Numbered from the stretch's first letter, positions 48,361-59,050 are shown. The stretch is 64,000 bases of DNA from Castanea sativa (GCF_040712315.1 NC_134013.1:85628001-85692000); one strand, 5' to 3'. A program made the numbers and translations. Notes: generated by a model not told the origin, from the sequence alone.

Positions 48361-49545
48361 TACTATTTTACTACCACTTGAGAATCATAATTTGAAATTA
48401 CAAAATATATCACATTATCTTAATCTCATCACCTTTCTAAACATTGTTATGTTGTATTCTTGTATTAAGATTATATTAATGTAAGATTATATTAATGTAA
48501 GATTACAATAATGTAATATTACGACGTAATATAATATTACGGCGAATCAAACGCCCTCTAGGGGTTTAGGGAATGGGATGGGATTCAGGTAGTAGCTTAG
48601 GAATTTTCTAACTATTTCCTTAAAAAAAGGTCCTAAGTGTCTCGTATTCCACTTTGTGTTTATTCTAAGCTGAGCTCTTGTGTATGTAGGCTACAAGCAA
48701 AAAATGTAATTAAAGTGGACCTCAATAAAAACCTTAAGTAAATCTACTTTAATTTTAGGGGAAAGTTAATAGATGCCTTAAGGGCATTGGTCTATGAAAT
48801 TTTTTTTATGGGAAAAAAAAAAACCAATTAACTTTTTTGATAGTTTTTTATATTTATCATAAAAGTGGTATTAAAAATTTACTAAAATGACCCGTTAACA
48901 AATGTCCTAAAGGCATTTGTTAACAATGCCCTTAATTTTATGACAAGTACCTTAAATTAGATTTCATATTGGCTCCAATTTTGTGCCTAGTATTCCTCCA
49001 ATTTGAAATTACTAATCGCCTATCTAAGAATTTAGCACTAGATAATTTTACAACATGAGAATTTAGCACTAGATCTAGTGCTAGATTCTTATGTTGTAAA
49101 ATTAAGAATTTCTAAAATTATTCAAATAAACCCCAAAATCTCTTAAGTAACCATAATACTCCTTAAACATCTAATTTACTTTTGGTCATTTTGGATGTTC
49201 TTTGGTGCCCGGGGGGTATTTTGGACATTTGAAGGGTTTGTGGGTAGATATTTGGTCATTTTGAAAATTTCAAGATTGTTTAGTCATTTTGGATGTTATG
49301 GGGTGTTTGAGTCAATTTAGAGGTTTTATGAATATTTTGGTCATTTTAGAAGTTTTGGGTGTATTTCTATGATTTTAAGATCTTTCAAAAGTATTTTAAT
49401 CATTTTGGAAGTATTGTGATCATGTTAGTGGATTAAAATGTACTTTATTCATTTGAGAGATTATGGATGTATTTTGACTACTTTAACCGTTTTAGGGGTA
49501 TTTTTGTCAATTTCATAAGCATATTTGGGTATTATTGTTTTTCTT
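48361..49545. other. Gene-free stretch with degenerate short repeats
   Basis: 48470-48550 has repeated 'attatattaatgtaagatt' and a 'gcgaatcaaacgccct' MITE-like end. From about 49180 to 49520 a degenerate unit of roughly 35-40 bp built on 'tttggtcattttgga' recurs; the same texture returns at 49780-49890. Confidence 0.6.
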
Positions 49546-49770
49546 TTTATATACAAGATAGAAATTCTACTCTAGATTAATCTAAGTGTATATGTGTGTG
49601 AAACTCTCTTCTGAAAACTTGAACCATGGCCCTTGCCCCTACACCCCACAAGCACTTATTGTTTTTTTTTTATATATATATACAAGATAGAATTTCTACT
49701 CTAGCCTAATCTAAGTGTATATGTGTGTGAAGCCCCCTCTTGTATAAGTGCACAAGCACTTATTGTTGAT
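49546..49770 (-). mobile_element. Two adjacent truncated SINE copies
   Basis: Both contain 'acaagatagaa', 'tctactctag', 'atctaagtgtatatgtgtgt' and 'cacaagcacttattgtt', and correspond to the fuller element at 53611-53776. Each is shorter at the pol III head. The word TTATTGTT flanks and separates them, suggesting duplication of one insertion. Confidence 0.65.
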
Positions 49771-50619
49771 ATCAAAGTATTTTGCTCATTTTGGAAGCTT
49801 TGGAGAGTGTCTTAATTGTTTTGATAGCTTCAAGAGTGTTTTTGTTATTTTGGATATTTCAAAGTTTTTTTTTTTTTTTGGCCATTTAAGAGAGTTTGGA
49901 TTATTGACTATTGGGAGAAGTTAATGATCTTAAGAGTTATCCAATTCGTTAACACTTAATACTCACTTAATAATAAGTAATAAATGGGTTAAATGGGCAT
50001 ATTAATACATATTTATGTATAATAGGTGGATTTAAATGGATTGGTGAGTTTAGGTAAGGTGACTCAAAAAAATGTATTTCTTCAAAATTACTTTTAAACT
50101 CTTTTATTTTCCAACGTCCCATTAGAGATTTTTTTTAAAAAAAAAATTAAAAAAAGTCAAACTGGGTAACTCTACCAACAAGTTATTAAAATCATATCCA
50201 TCCATCTTAAACATGAGTTGATTAGATTTCATTACTTCATCATCATTCAAATAAATTCTACTTAAATTATTGAGGACGTGACCAATTTGATCTACTCATT
50301 TCAAAATGGATTGATAAAATTTTAGACACTTAATGGTCAATTCATTCTAAGAACCTTGAGGATTTTATAACTTCAGTTCCCCTCTCACCCCTATTAAACA
50401 AAGGATCAAAGGATTGGTAGGTGATAGAGGGGTGTTCCATTATAAAAATTATTATGTGTGGGTCTTTGAATGTGCATGCCATTTCAGACATTAAGTATAA
50501 GAAGGGAACTGCTAATTGCTAATTGCTATGCCTCAATTGTCTAAGTGCACATGAAGCAAGAGAAGAAAAAAAAAATTATCCTCGTTCTACATGCACTAGG
50601 TTATTATCTAGAGGAATTT
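49771..50619. other. Gene-free stretch
   Basis: AT-rich, no structure beyond the degenerate 'attttgg' repeats at its left end. Confidence 0.6.
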
Positions 50620-50705
50620 CATAAGGGTAGTCCTAAAATGTTAACGAGAAGTTTCGAATCCAAGATCTCATGAATATTACAAGATCTTAGAAACCACTAA
50701 GTCAA
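50620..50705 (-). repeat. tRNA-like SINE head
   Basis: On the minus strand GGGTTGACTTAGTGGTTTC (box A-like) is followed about 40 bp later by GGATTCGAAACTTC (box B-like). A full tRNA cloverleaf is not obvious; a SINE remnant is the likely source. Confidence 0.4.
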
Positions 50706-50920
50706 CCCTTTCAAGTTATAAAAAATAGTTATTAATAACACAAGTTAAGGTTTCGAATTCTGAAATAACGTTACTTAAACCTTAAAAGTCTCAAATGTCT
50801 TTATTTAGTGAGCAGTGAGTCTAGTGACTTCCGTAGAAGTCTCAACCAAGAGATGATTAAGAATTCCACACCTCAAACCTGTTTGCAACAGTATTAATCA
50901 ACCTTCTTCCACCAATTAGA

Positions 50921-51133
50921 TTACCAATTCTTTGAACTTTGAAGTTGACATTGTAGAAAATCGGCTACCAAGTTAACCATGGCCATAGCCATAGCCAGCA
51001 AAAAAACAGGTAGCAGCATCACTTTCAACTGCCCCATATTGTTGGACTTAAAAAGCGAACGTAGTATTCTCACCAACCCCTCGATTGCGTTTTCATGAGC
51101 ATACGTGGCCGATACTTTTTTTTGTTTTTCCAT
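50921..51133 (-). CDS. Hypothetical 70-residue protein with a hydrophobic segment
   Basis: Family not recognised. The predicted protein begins MEKQKKVSATYAHENAIEGL and has a strongly hydrophobic run, LLPVFLLAMAMAMVNLV, at about residues 40-56, which could be a membrane anchor or, if translation started at the internal M33 (MGQLKVM), a signal peptide. On the minus strand TTTATATATACATA near 51295-51308 lies about 165 bp upstream of the first ATG and could act as a TATA box. There is no homology I can name, no conserved cysteine pattern, and the ORF may be chance. A GT dinucleotide just before the stop leaves open a further exon. Confidence 0.25.
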   Translation of the reverse strand: MEKQKKVSATYAHENAIEGLVRILRSLFKSNNMGQLKVMLLPVFLLAMAMAMVNLVADFLQCQLQSSKNW

Positions 51134-51439
51134 GGCCAGATATTCAATCCCATCACTGTATACCGAGTGACTTATTTTTATAGATTCTCACTCACCTATT
51201 TGTTGCAAAAAAATTGGTACCACATTTTTAATCTGGTAGTTGTCAGCACTCAGCAACTTGTCCATTGTACTTTAGGCAAAAGAGATCGCACTTATATGTA
51301 TATATAAAAGAGGGTTGATTAATTAGGTCGTGTACTTATTGCTTTCCCCTTCTATTTTTTCAGTTTTTCTTCTCTCCAACCCAGCACCAAACACTTGCCC
51401 ATTTGTTTGTATTGTTTTAGATACAACCCGCCTTGCAAT

Positions 51440-52320
51440 ATATTTTATATGGCATTTTTGCCAGTATAGTACGTATCTTATATAAAAAGTTTCGTATTAT
51501 AAGTGTTTAAGAATTGTACGATATAGTATGCATATCGTATGAATAATAATATATATAAAAAAATGATTTAAAATGATTTTTTGGGTTAAAATTTGTACTT
51601 TTATTTTAATCTAATAAGTTGTTAAACTTGTTTTTAACATTAGATTGTTATGTTACTTAATTTAGGTAATAAAATAACATGTTTATAAGCTTTTTTTCCC
51701 TCTTTCTCTAATTACAAAATTTGAAATACACACTTACACTTTAATTTTATATCTATAAATTTATTTTTTATACTATGAATAAGGTATTAACTAACAATAT
51801 AACTTTTTTTTATTTTATAATTCTAAGAAACTAGAATCCCAAGAAGAAATGTTTTTTTTAAAAAATATTTTAAATAAAGAACAAGAAGAGATAGTAAATG
51901 TCGATGATAATGAAGAAAATTTCAATGAAGAAATAAGTTTGCGAATTGATGAACATGACTTAGATGGAATTGATTAGGCAATATGATGAAAAGAAATTCT
52001 TATTTTGGATCACATGTAATGTATTATCACTTTTGTGTTTAATCAATTTGAATGTGTATGTTATAAACTTATGCTAGTTTAATTTATTTAGTTAGCTTGT
52101 TAAATATTATTACATAAGTGATGAATAAATTAGTCATTAGTTGATTATATTTAACATTTATAATTAATATATACTATATAGGTATACCTATAATTTTTTT
52201 CTAATAAACTTTATTGAGTGTTTGTGATCTTAAGATACATAATATGATACGATACACGATATAGAAAATTATCAATTCACGATAAGATTCACGTTTTGAC
52301 AACTATGATATATTGTAACA
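51440..52320. mobile_element. Possible DNA-transposon relic
   Basis: Near 52290-52308 the minus strand reads CATAGTTGTCAAAACGTGAA, like the termini at 55125 and 56686. The left side has 'gtacgatatagtatgcatat' subterminal words resembling the right side's 'gatacgatacacgatata'. At 51828-51977 an open stretch encodes an acidic tail (KEQEEIVNVDDNEENF ... EHDLDGID, then stop) such as ends some transposases. No good terminal pair or TSD, so tentative. Confidence 0.3.
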
Positions 52321-52677
52321 TGAGAGATGATATCTTTTGTAATAGTCATATACAAAGCCCTCTCAGATGAAGGTGGAATTTTAAGTTTATGGAATCCATG
52401 CCTACTTGAAAGGGGTGTTGTATACAACTGTTATACAAGATAATAATTCATAATATAATGCATCTAAGAATATCTTGAATGTTCACCCAATGTGTCTTTA
52501 GCATTGGGTCATAATTGGGTAAAAAATAGTTCACAAAGTAAGTTTGGTGGCATGACAGCCTATAAGAGTTGAATCCTAAAGTAAGTGTAAATCCTAAATG
52601 TTTAATTATGTTGAAAACACCATGAAATATCACTTGAATAAAAGAGAAAAGTTAACGAATACAAAGTTCACGAATAC

Positions 52678-52840
52678 TTTTTTTTTTTTTTAAAGAGTTT
52701 CAACTTATAGCGTTCACTCCTAATAATAGCTCTTTATTATCAGACCAAGGCACCAATCAGTTTTTGATGTAGATGGAAATGGAACGTTAAATTTTTTATT
52801 CAACTATCAAAGACTTTACCAATTGAGCTAATTGGAACCC
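52678..52840 (-). mobile_element. tRNA-derived SINE, about 160 bp
   Basis: Read on the minus strand it starts GGGTTCCAATTAGCTCAATT, with a box A-like TTAGCTCAATTGGTAAAG, and finishes GTTGAAACTCTTTAAAAA with an A tail (T run at 52678-52692 on the plus strand). The flanks 'aaagttcacgaatact' and 'agagtttatgaattat' are a diverged target duplication. A relic of the same family is at 42228-42375. Confidence 0.65.
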
Positions 52841-53599
52841 AGAGTTTATGAATTATTTTTAAAAAAAATTAATGAAAAAAAAATAACTAAATTTTTTGAC
52901 AACCTTTTTCTATTTTTCATAATAATAGTATAAACAAATTTCCTAAAATATCCTATTAACAAATGGCTGGAAAACTACTGCAATAGAAGAGATCATTGTA
53001 TTCTGATCATTGTCTTAAATAAGGACGTTAGACCTTTGAAGCAGACCAAGCCAAGCCTTGTCTAATAAAGTAGGCCTTTTGGGTAATATACTTGAGCTCA
53101 TAATGGGCCGATATTAATAGGCGCCAATATTTTATTTTGGGCTGAGCTTTTGTCCACAAGTATTTACCGGCTCACGCAAGGCTATAGTGCAATTAAATGA
53201 AACCTTTCTAGGCTTTACCCCATGTTTGGCCCAGCTTAGAAGCCATTTGATTTTTTTTTTGAAAAACAAATTAAGTGTTAAACACACACACTTAATTACA
53301 CTCTCTCATCAAGCTCAAACACATTACTTAACCTAAAGTACCATTACAAAAAGGCCTAACTCTTGTAGTAATAAAGTGGAGCTTTAAGCAATGGAAAAAA
53401 GTTACACTTAAGCAATATGGGACAAAATTGCCTTAGATAAAGGATTTATAAAAACTTTTTTTTTAAGTATGACTTAATTTTATCTAACTTATTTTCTTCT
53501 CCAAAAAGTAAATGAAATAAAATTAGTGCTCACTCTCATATTCTTCTAGAGGCCCCGCTATGGTCTCCTTTTAAATATTTTCTCTTAATTCACTGATAC
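52841..53599. other. Gene-free stretch
   Basis: 53030-53240 has 'aggcct', 'gggccg' and 'ggcccagc' words suggesting a transposon subterminal region, but no ends were found. Confidence 0.5.
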
Positions 53600-53610
53600 G
53601 AGTATTTTAT

Positions 53611-53776
53611 TTTATTTTTATACAAGATAGAATTTCTACTCTAACCTAATCTAAGTATATATGTGTGTGAAACTCCTTCCTAGAAACTTGAACGTCGACC
53701 CTTGTTCCTCACACCTCACAAGCACTTATACTTGTAGAGTGACCAACGCACCAAAAGTGTGCAGTGGTAATGACAT
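53611..53776 (-). mobile_element. SINE, 166 bp, with target duplication
   Basis: On the minus strand it begins near CCACTGCACACTTTTGGTGC, has GGTCACTCTACAAG as a box A-like word, and ends TTAGAGTAGAAATTCTATC with a short T/A tail. Direct repeats GAGTATTTTAT (53600-53610) and GAGTATTATAT (53777-53787) flank it, 10/11 identical. Two truncated relatives lie at 49546-49770. Confidence 0.7.
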
Positions 53777-54056
53777 GAGTATTATATATACTAGATTATA
53801 ACTCATGTTTATATATGTAAACATTCAACAATAATGATGATGATATAGTCGTGAATGAAGTGGTCATTTTGGATTTTATGTAAAGAATTATGAATTAATA
53901 ATTTGACTTCAAAATTAAGTAAATAAATTGCACACACATGAGGCAAAATTATAAAATAATTAGAATCTATTTTAGATCTAATCTAGATTCTAATTGGAGT
54001 TTAAATTTAATATAATATATATATCACTCGGTGGTGGCAGGAGCTACAAAACAAGT

Positions 54057-54138
54057 TATCCCATTTGGCAGTGAAGGACTTTAGATTGAATATATATATT
54101 CATAATCAATCTAAAGTCCTTCACTGCCAAATGGGATA
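54057..54138. ncRNA. Perfect 33-bp inverted repeat (hairpin; candidate MIRNA or hpRNA)
   Basis: The left arm 54057-54089 (starting TATCCCATTTGGCAGTGAAG) is matched base for base by the reverse complement of the right arm 54106-54138, separated by a 16-bp AT-rich loop. Transcripts from either strand would fold into an 82-nt stem-loop, the size range of plant MIRNA precursors. The arms do not match a mature miRNA I can recall, and pairing is more perfect than in conserved MIRNA genes, so a young MIRNA, a hairpin-siRNA locus or a recent chance inverted duplication are all possible. No promoter evidence. Confidence 0.45.
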
Positions 54139-54224
54139 TTCAGCATTAGTTTTCAGGTCTTTTGTTGCTTACTGGTCACCTAGATCAAGCCTTTTAGCTT
54201 TCCTAACGAACTCTGAGAACTTGA

Positions 54225-54358
54225 GGGTGTTTGGTACTATTATTTAAATAATAATTTTTAATGTTTAAACACAACATTACATATTATCACAACACTTTTT
54301 AACTAACACGTATTTTTACAATACTTAAACATTACTAAGAATCTCTTACCAAATAGAC
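54225..54358. mobile_element. MITE of the GGGNCCGTTTGGTA family, diverged
   Basis: Left end GGGTGTTTGGTACTATT; the right end in reverse complement reads AGTCTATTTGGTAAGA. The interior shares TTTAAACACAACATTACA and 'aacacttttt...cacgtattttta' words with 28277-28404 and 1942-2067. TSD not resolved. Confidence 0.6.
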
Positions 54359-55124
54359 TTTCTCTTTGTTTTGATTTATTGTTCTCTGCTTAGTTTCTTT
54401 TTCTTCAAGCCCATAGTCCTAAATCATATATACGCTTAATACCATAACAGGTTTGTAGTACATATATAGATACACTTAGGCCCTGTTAGTGAAATGGATC
54501 TAATGCTAAACCCCGTTTAGTTAATAGTATATACGTGTTTTGTATTTTTGATTATTAAAAAAAAAAAATGTTTTGTACTTTTGACTATTAAAAAAAAAGT
54601 GTACTTTTAAGAATATTTTAGTTTTCATATGGTAAACAATTTTTTTTCTTCTTCTTCTAAATAACTGTATATGTATCCTAAACAAAATAAAATAGTACAT
54701 GTACCATTAAGTATAAAACCCACAAAATTAATTAATACTTGTGAGTTCTAAATTCTAGTTAGTTCAATTTGTAAGACCTCTATTGTCAAATAAAAGATTT
54801 AGAATTCCCCCATATTTCAAAAATAATTAGTGTCTTGACTTAATAATAAAAAATAATCATCATTAATTGAACGTTATAAGCAGAAATTATATAGAATTTA
54901 AATAAAAAAAAAAAAATAGATATATTAATGCACTTGGCATGAAAAAGCACTGTAATTATGGTGGCCTAATTTTTATTGCTACATTTATCATGCTGGTTGC
55001 TAGTGGTTGAGCAGCAATGTCCGCTCATTGAACTAATTACCTAAAATTTCCCAAATTTAAAGAGGTCTCATAGCATATGCATATGACAAACGTGTGTATG
55101 TGTAATGCCTTCTTTGCCTATATG
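54359..55124. other. Gene-free stretch
   Basis: Nothing recognised beyond A/T homopolymer runs. Confidence 0.6.
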
Positions 55125-55661
55125 CAAGGTTATCAAAATCGGGATCTTACGTAGGACTGTGAGAGGTAGGTGAGATCGTAAATCGTAAGATTGGATCGTA
55201 GATCATAAGATCGGATCGTGGATCATAAGATCCTACATTATTTGAAAAAAAAACAAAAATACACATTTGTATGTTAAATAATTACATAAATTATACATTC
55301 ATTGATATAATTATCATACATCATTACATCCATTTGTAAGCATTATTTAAAGAGGCCAAAAATTTCAAAATGTGACACTCTATTGAGATATTTTTTATTT
55401 GGGTCCAATTGACACTCTCTCTACATTAAAGTGAAAAAACTTGGTCTATTAGGATTTTATTTTTCATTTAGATCCAACTGAGTCTTCTGTCAAGTTAAAG
55501 AAGATTACAAGAAACCAAAGTCATTTGAGATTGTCAGAATCGTACGATCCTACCGATCTTGAACGATTGCAAAAATCTTTGAAAGATCTAGATCGTTTTA
55601 GGCAAGTTGGATCGTAAAATTGTAAGATTGTAGGATCCAAATCGAGATTATAACAACCATG
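55125..55661 (+). mobile_element. hAT-type MITE copy 1, 537 bp, perfect 8-bp TSD
   Basis: Left end CAAGGTTATCAAAATCGGG; the right end in reverse complement is CATGGTTGTTATAATCTCG. CCTATATG flanks both sides (55117-55124 and 55662-55669). Subterminal regions hold multiple GATCGTA/TAAGATC words. No ORF. A copy in the opposite orientation lies at 56686-57204. Confidence 0.9.
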
Positions 55662-55669
55662 CCTATATG

Positions 55670-56432
55670 AGTGAGAATTCTAAACATGTCACGTCATTCA
55701 CCTACGATGATTCATAAGATGATTTAAATTCTAGCTCTCAATTATATTTTTCTCTCCAAAAAAAAAAAAAAAACTCTCAATTATATTTCCCTTTCGTATC
55801 GAACTATCTTTTTCGGTCTTAGTACGTAGTTATATTTCCTTTTCGTATTAAACTATTTTTGTGGTCTTGGTTAAAAATGGTCCCCATTTCAATTTGTTCC
55901 ATTAATTTTTCATATTTATCATTCAAATTTTACTCCCAAAAAAAAAATCACAAAACAGATTAATAGCTGCATTTTTAATTTTTTACTATACTAATGGTTT
56001 GTTTGATCAGGCGTTTGGAGAGATTAAAATGTCATTTTTAAAATTCAAAACTCTGTTTTGCAACAATAGCTTTTCATAGTTTTTTGCTCATTTTAAATTC
56101 AAAACATAGTTTTTCAACATTTTATACAAACAAAGAGTAAATCGTATATTACAATAAACTTTATGTGAAATATCTATACAAAGCTAGCTAAATCTTAAAC
56201 TAACTATGATGTTAAACTATGGTTAATATACTTGCAGTACAAGTAATATTCTTTACTTGCATACTCAAATATTGAGCCTGAACTTTAAATTAAGATTGGG
56301 TTTGATATCTTTTTAACATTTTTTTTTTATCGATTGGGGTATTTTCTCTTTCTTAAAACTTACAAGTCACCACCCATTCACCCCTTTAAAATACTATGGA
56401 GACACAAAGACAGCGACTAAGCCAAGTCATTG
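55670..56432. other. Gene-free stretch
   Basis: AT-rich sequence between the two MITE copies; includes a duplicated phrase 'ctcaattatatttttc'/'ctcaattatatttccc' near 55738-55795. Confidence 0.6.
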
Positions 56433-56684
56433 TTATAGGTTGCTGGGCAATTCTAGGAAAGCTCGTAAGAAATTAACACCTTGTAGATTTTCATCAGTGT
56501 CCTGACTCAATTTCTTTCTGGCTTCCTTAGAAGAGAAGGCTGCGCTGCGAATCTTCCATAGTTTATGCTTTTCCCAACAAAAAGCAATTATGGTTCCAAT
56601 GCATGCACCTTCTGCCTCAGCTGAAACTTGGTTGCCAAGGAGTAAGCTACTAAGAGATTGACCACGAGGAATGCGTCCTTTTAA
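56433..56684 (-). pseudogene. Open 83-codon fragment ending at a MITE insertion
   Basis: On the minus strand an open frame without any Met reads LKGRIPRGQSLSSLLL onward, includes GTIIAFCWEKHKLWKI and KEARKKLSQDTDEN, and stops at 56433-56435. Its composition is protein-like, unlike the surrounding AT-rich DNA. The 5' side is cut by the hAT MITE at 56686, and beyond the MITE the frame meets TAA immediately unless the CTTAG there was a splice acceptor. It could be the last exon or a retained piece of a dead gene. I do not recognise the family. Confidence 0.3.
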
Positions 56685-56685
56685 T

Positions 56686-57204
56686 CATGGTTGTCAAAAT
56701 CCCGATCTGGATCCTACGATCCTACGATTTTACGATCTCACCTGGTCAAAACGATTCGAATCTTTCAAGGATCTTTGCGATCGTTCAGGATCGATAGGAT
56801 CACACGATTTTGACGATCCCAAACGACCTTTATTTCTTGTAATGTTTTTAAACTTAATAGATTGCTCAGTTGGACTTAAATAAAAAATAAAATCTCAATA
56901 GACCAAATTTTTCAACTCTAATGTAGATAGTGTGCCAATTGGATCCGAATAAAAAATATTCCAATAGAGTGTCATGTTTTGAGATTTTTGACCTCTTTAA
57001 ATGATGCTTATAAATGAATATAGTGATGTATGGTAATTATATTAATGAATGTATAATTTATGTGATTATTTAACATACAAATGTTTATTTTTTTGTTTTT
57101 TTCTCAAATAATATAAGATCTTACGATTTACGATCCGATCCTACGATCCACGATCTCACCTACCTCCTACGATCCTACGTAGGATCCCGATTTTGACAAC
57201 CTTG
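56686..57204 (-). mobile_element. hAT-type MITE copy 2, 519 bp, perfect 8-bp TSD
   Basis: Ends CATGGTTGTCAAAATCCC and, in reverse complement, CAAGGTTGTCAAAATCGGG, a close inverted match over 16 bp. CTTTTAAT flanks both sides (56678-56685 and 57205-57212). Opposite orientation to the 55125-55661 copy and similar throughout, including the inner AT-rich part. No ORF. Confidence 0.92.
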
Positions 57205-57242
57205 CTTTTAATTACTAAGTCAAACTGATAAATATTTCTCTC

Positions 57243-57245
<3 letters not shown>

Positions 57246-57297
<52 letters not shown>
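57246..57297. repeat. (TA)n microsatellite
   Basis: About 52 bp of TA dinucleotides. Confidence 0.95.
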
Positions 57298-57299
<2 letters not shown>

Positions 57300-58129
57300 C
57301 TATGTCAAACTTAACAAATTCCAGCAAAGAGGTTGTGCTGGCAATGCAAATTGGTCAAAGGCTCATTATTGCCAAAATTTTGGCGTGCCGAAATCATTCT
57401 CTATTGGTCATATCATCACATCTAGACTAGTGTGTCAGGTTGGCCAATGGCTAAGTTTGAAGACTCAAATGTGAAACCCGCACTGTGCATTGGCTTTCCT
57501 CTCTCTTTTTTTTTTCTTTTTTTTTTTTTTTGGGCGGTCTCGTTTGTGCTTTTTGTTTTTTGTATTTTTTTAAAAAATATTTATTATTTATATGTACATA
57601 TTCATTTAACAAATTCTTACAATATTTTCATAATTATTTGACAATCTACACAGTCATGGGCCTCTTTTTCTTTTATTTTTTTTCTTTTTCCCACCGTATT
57701 CCGGATTTGCTTGTGCTCTTTTTGTATTTTCTTTTAAATTTTTATATGTGTATACACACTACACAGTTACACTGACACAATACATTTTTACAATATTTTC
57801 ATAATTATTGAGCTGTCAATTTTTTAAAGATCAAAAAATAAAATAATAAAATAAAAGACTGAGAATTACTAACATCTAAAAACTCATAATACATGAAGAA
57901 AATTTTGAGATGTTAAAATTTAGTGGGAATATTTAGACATTACACAATAAATATTTTAAGAATCATAAGTTTTTATTAAAGTTTAACTGAAAGAATAACA
58001 ATATAACATATTTGTTATTTTCTAAAATATTAAAAGAAAAATTGCTTGATTTTAAAATTTAAGGAGTAATGATATGTCCGCAACATTTTCACAATAATTT
58101 TACAACAAATTTTATGTGGCAAGGTATTT
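57298..58129. other. Gene-free stretch
   Basis: 57435-57480 ('ggccaatggctaagtttgaa' and 'actcaaatgtga') resembles the site at 62721-62755 into which the LINE inserted, so it is a diverged repeat. T-rich runs otherwise. Confidence 0.5.
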
Positions 58130-58990
58130 TTGATAGTTAAAAAAGTGATATCAGTAGTGAACTTAGTTTAAAACCAATAACAACTTGTCATTTAGAATTT
58201 GTTCTAAAAATATTATGGATGTTGCATTTCTCTCAAATATATAAAATAAAAAAATATCTATTCGGATCCTAAAAATGAAGGCATTGTGAAAATATTGTAA
58301 TATTTTTTTTGTATTCTTAGACTTCTTTTTTAATATAGTCAAATTTGGTGAGCCAAAATTCACGGTTTCATGCACAATTTTCTTGTGTTGTCTTTTTGTA
58401 TGTTTTTTTTTTAATGCATAATTTTAAAACCAGTAATAATTTTTCACCTAAAATTTGTTGTGAAAATGTTGTGAACATAAAAAACAAAATAATAATATCA
58501 AACTGAGACCTACCACAGTTGGGAATAAAAAAAAATTGCGAAAATGTTGTGACATTTTGTTGTGTTCCTATGATTCTTTTTTGTGTGACAATTTATTCTC
58601 TTCCTAGGCTTCTTTTCTGTTTAGTCAAATTTGGTAAGCCAAAATTCATTGTTTTAGGCACAATTTTCTTCAATTGGCTTTTTATTTGTTTTTCGTTTTT
58701 TTTGTTTTTAATACACGGTCAAAAGTGATTAGCCCAATTTAAAATTAGTAACAATTCACCACCTACGATTTATTATGAAAATGTTGTAAATGTAACATTA
58801 CTCTAAAATAAAATAATAAAATATCAAACCAAAACCCACCATAGCTAGAAATAAAGGTATTGTAAAAATATCGTGACATTTTGTTGTGTTCTTAGACTTC
58901 ATTTTTGATTTAGTTAATTTGTTGAACCAAAATTCATTGTTTTATGCGTAATTTTTTTAGGTTGATTTTTTTAAAACATTGTTTCAAGTT
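58130..58990 (+). repeat. Three degenerate tandem units of about 285-290 bp
   Basis: 'tagtcaaatttggtgagcca' at about 58336, 'tagtcaaatttggtaagcca' at 58622 and 'tagttaatttgttgaacca' at 58912 mark the period. Each is followed by 'aaaattcay.gttt.atgc' and preceded by 'gtgttcttagacttc'-like sequence and 'aaaatgttgtga' words. The latter resemble the foldback MITE at 3821-3992, so the unit probably contains part of that MITE. Confidence 0.75.

Positions 58991-58991
<1 letters not shown>

Positions 58992-59028
<37 letters not shown>
58992..59028 (+). repeat. (AC)n microsatellite
   Basis: About 37 bp of AC dinucleotides, with a second short ACACACAC after a 9-bp gap. Confidence 0.95.
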
Positions 59029-59031
<3 letters not shown>

Positions 59032-59050
59032 GTTTTACACACACACAAAA

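Noticed and set aside
48082..48381. 99-codon ORF
   Set aside because: Runs through the LTR end and the triplet microsatellite (poly-Ile/Leu translation).
54057..54138. Identification of the hairpin as a known conserved MIRNA (e.g. miR394, miR399)
   Set aside because: Partial resemblance to TTGGCA/TGCCAA words only; the full arm does not match those mature sequences as I remember them.
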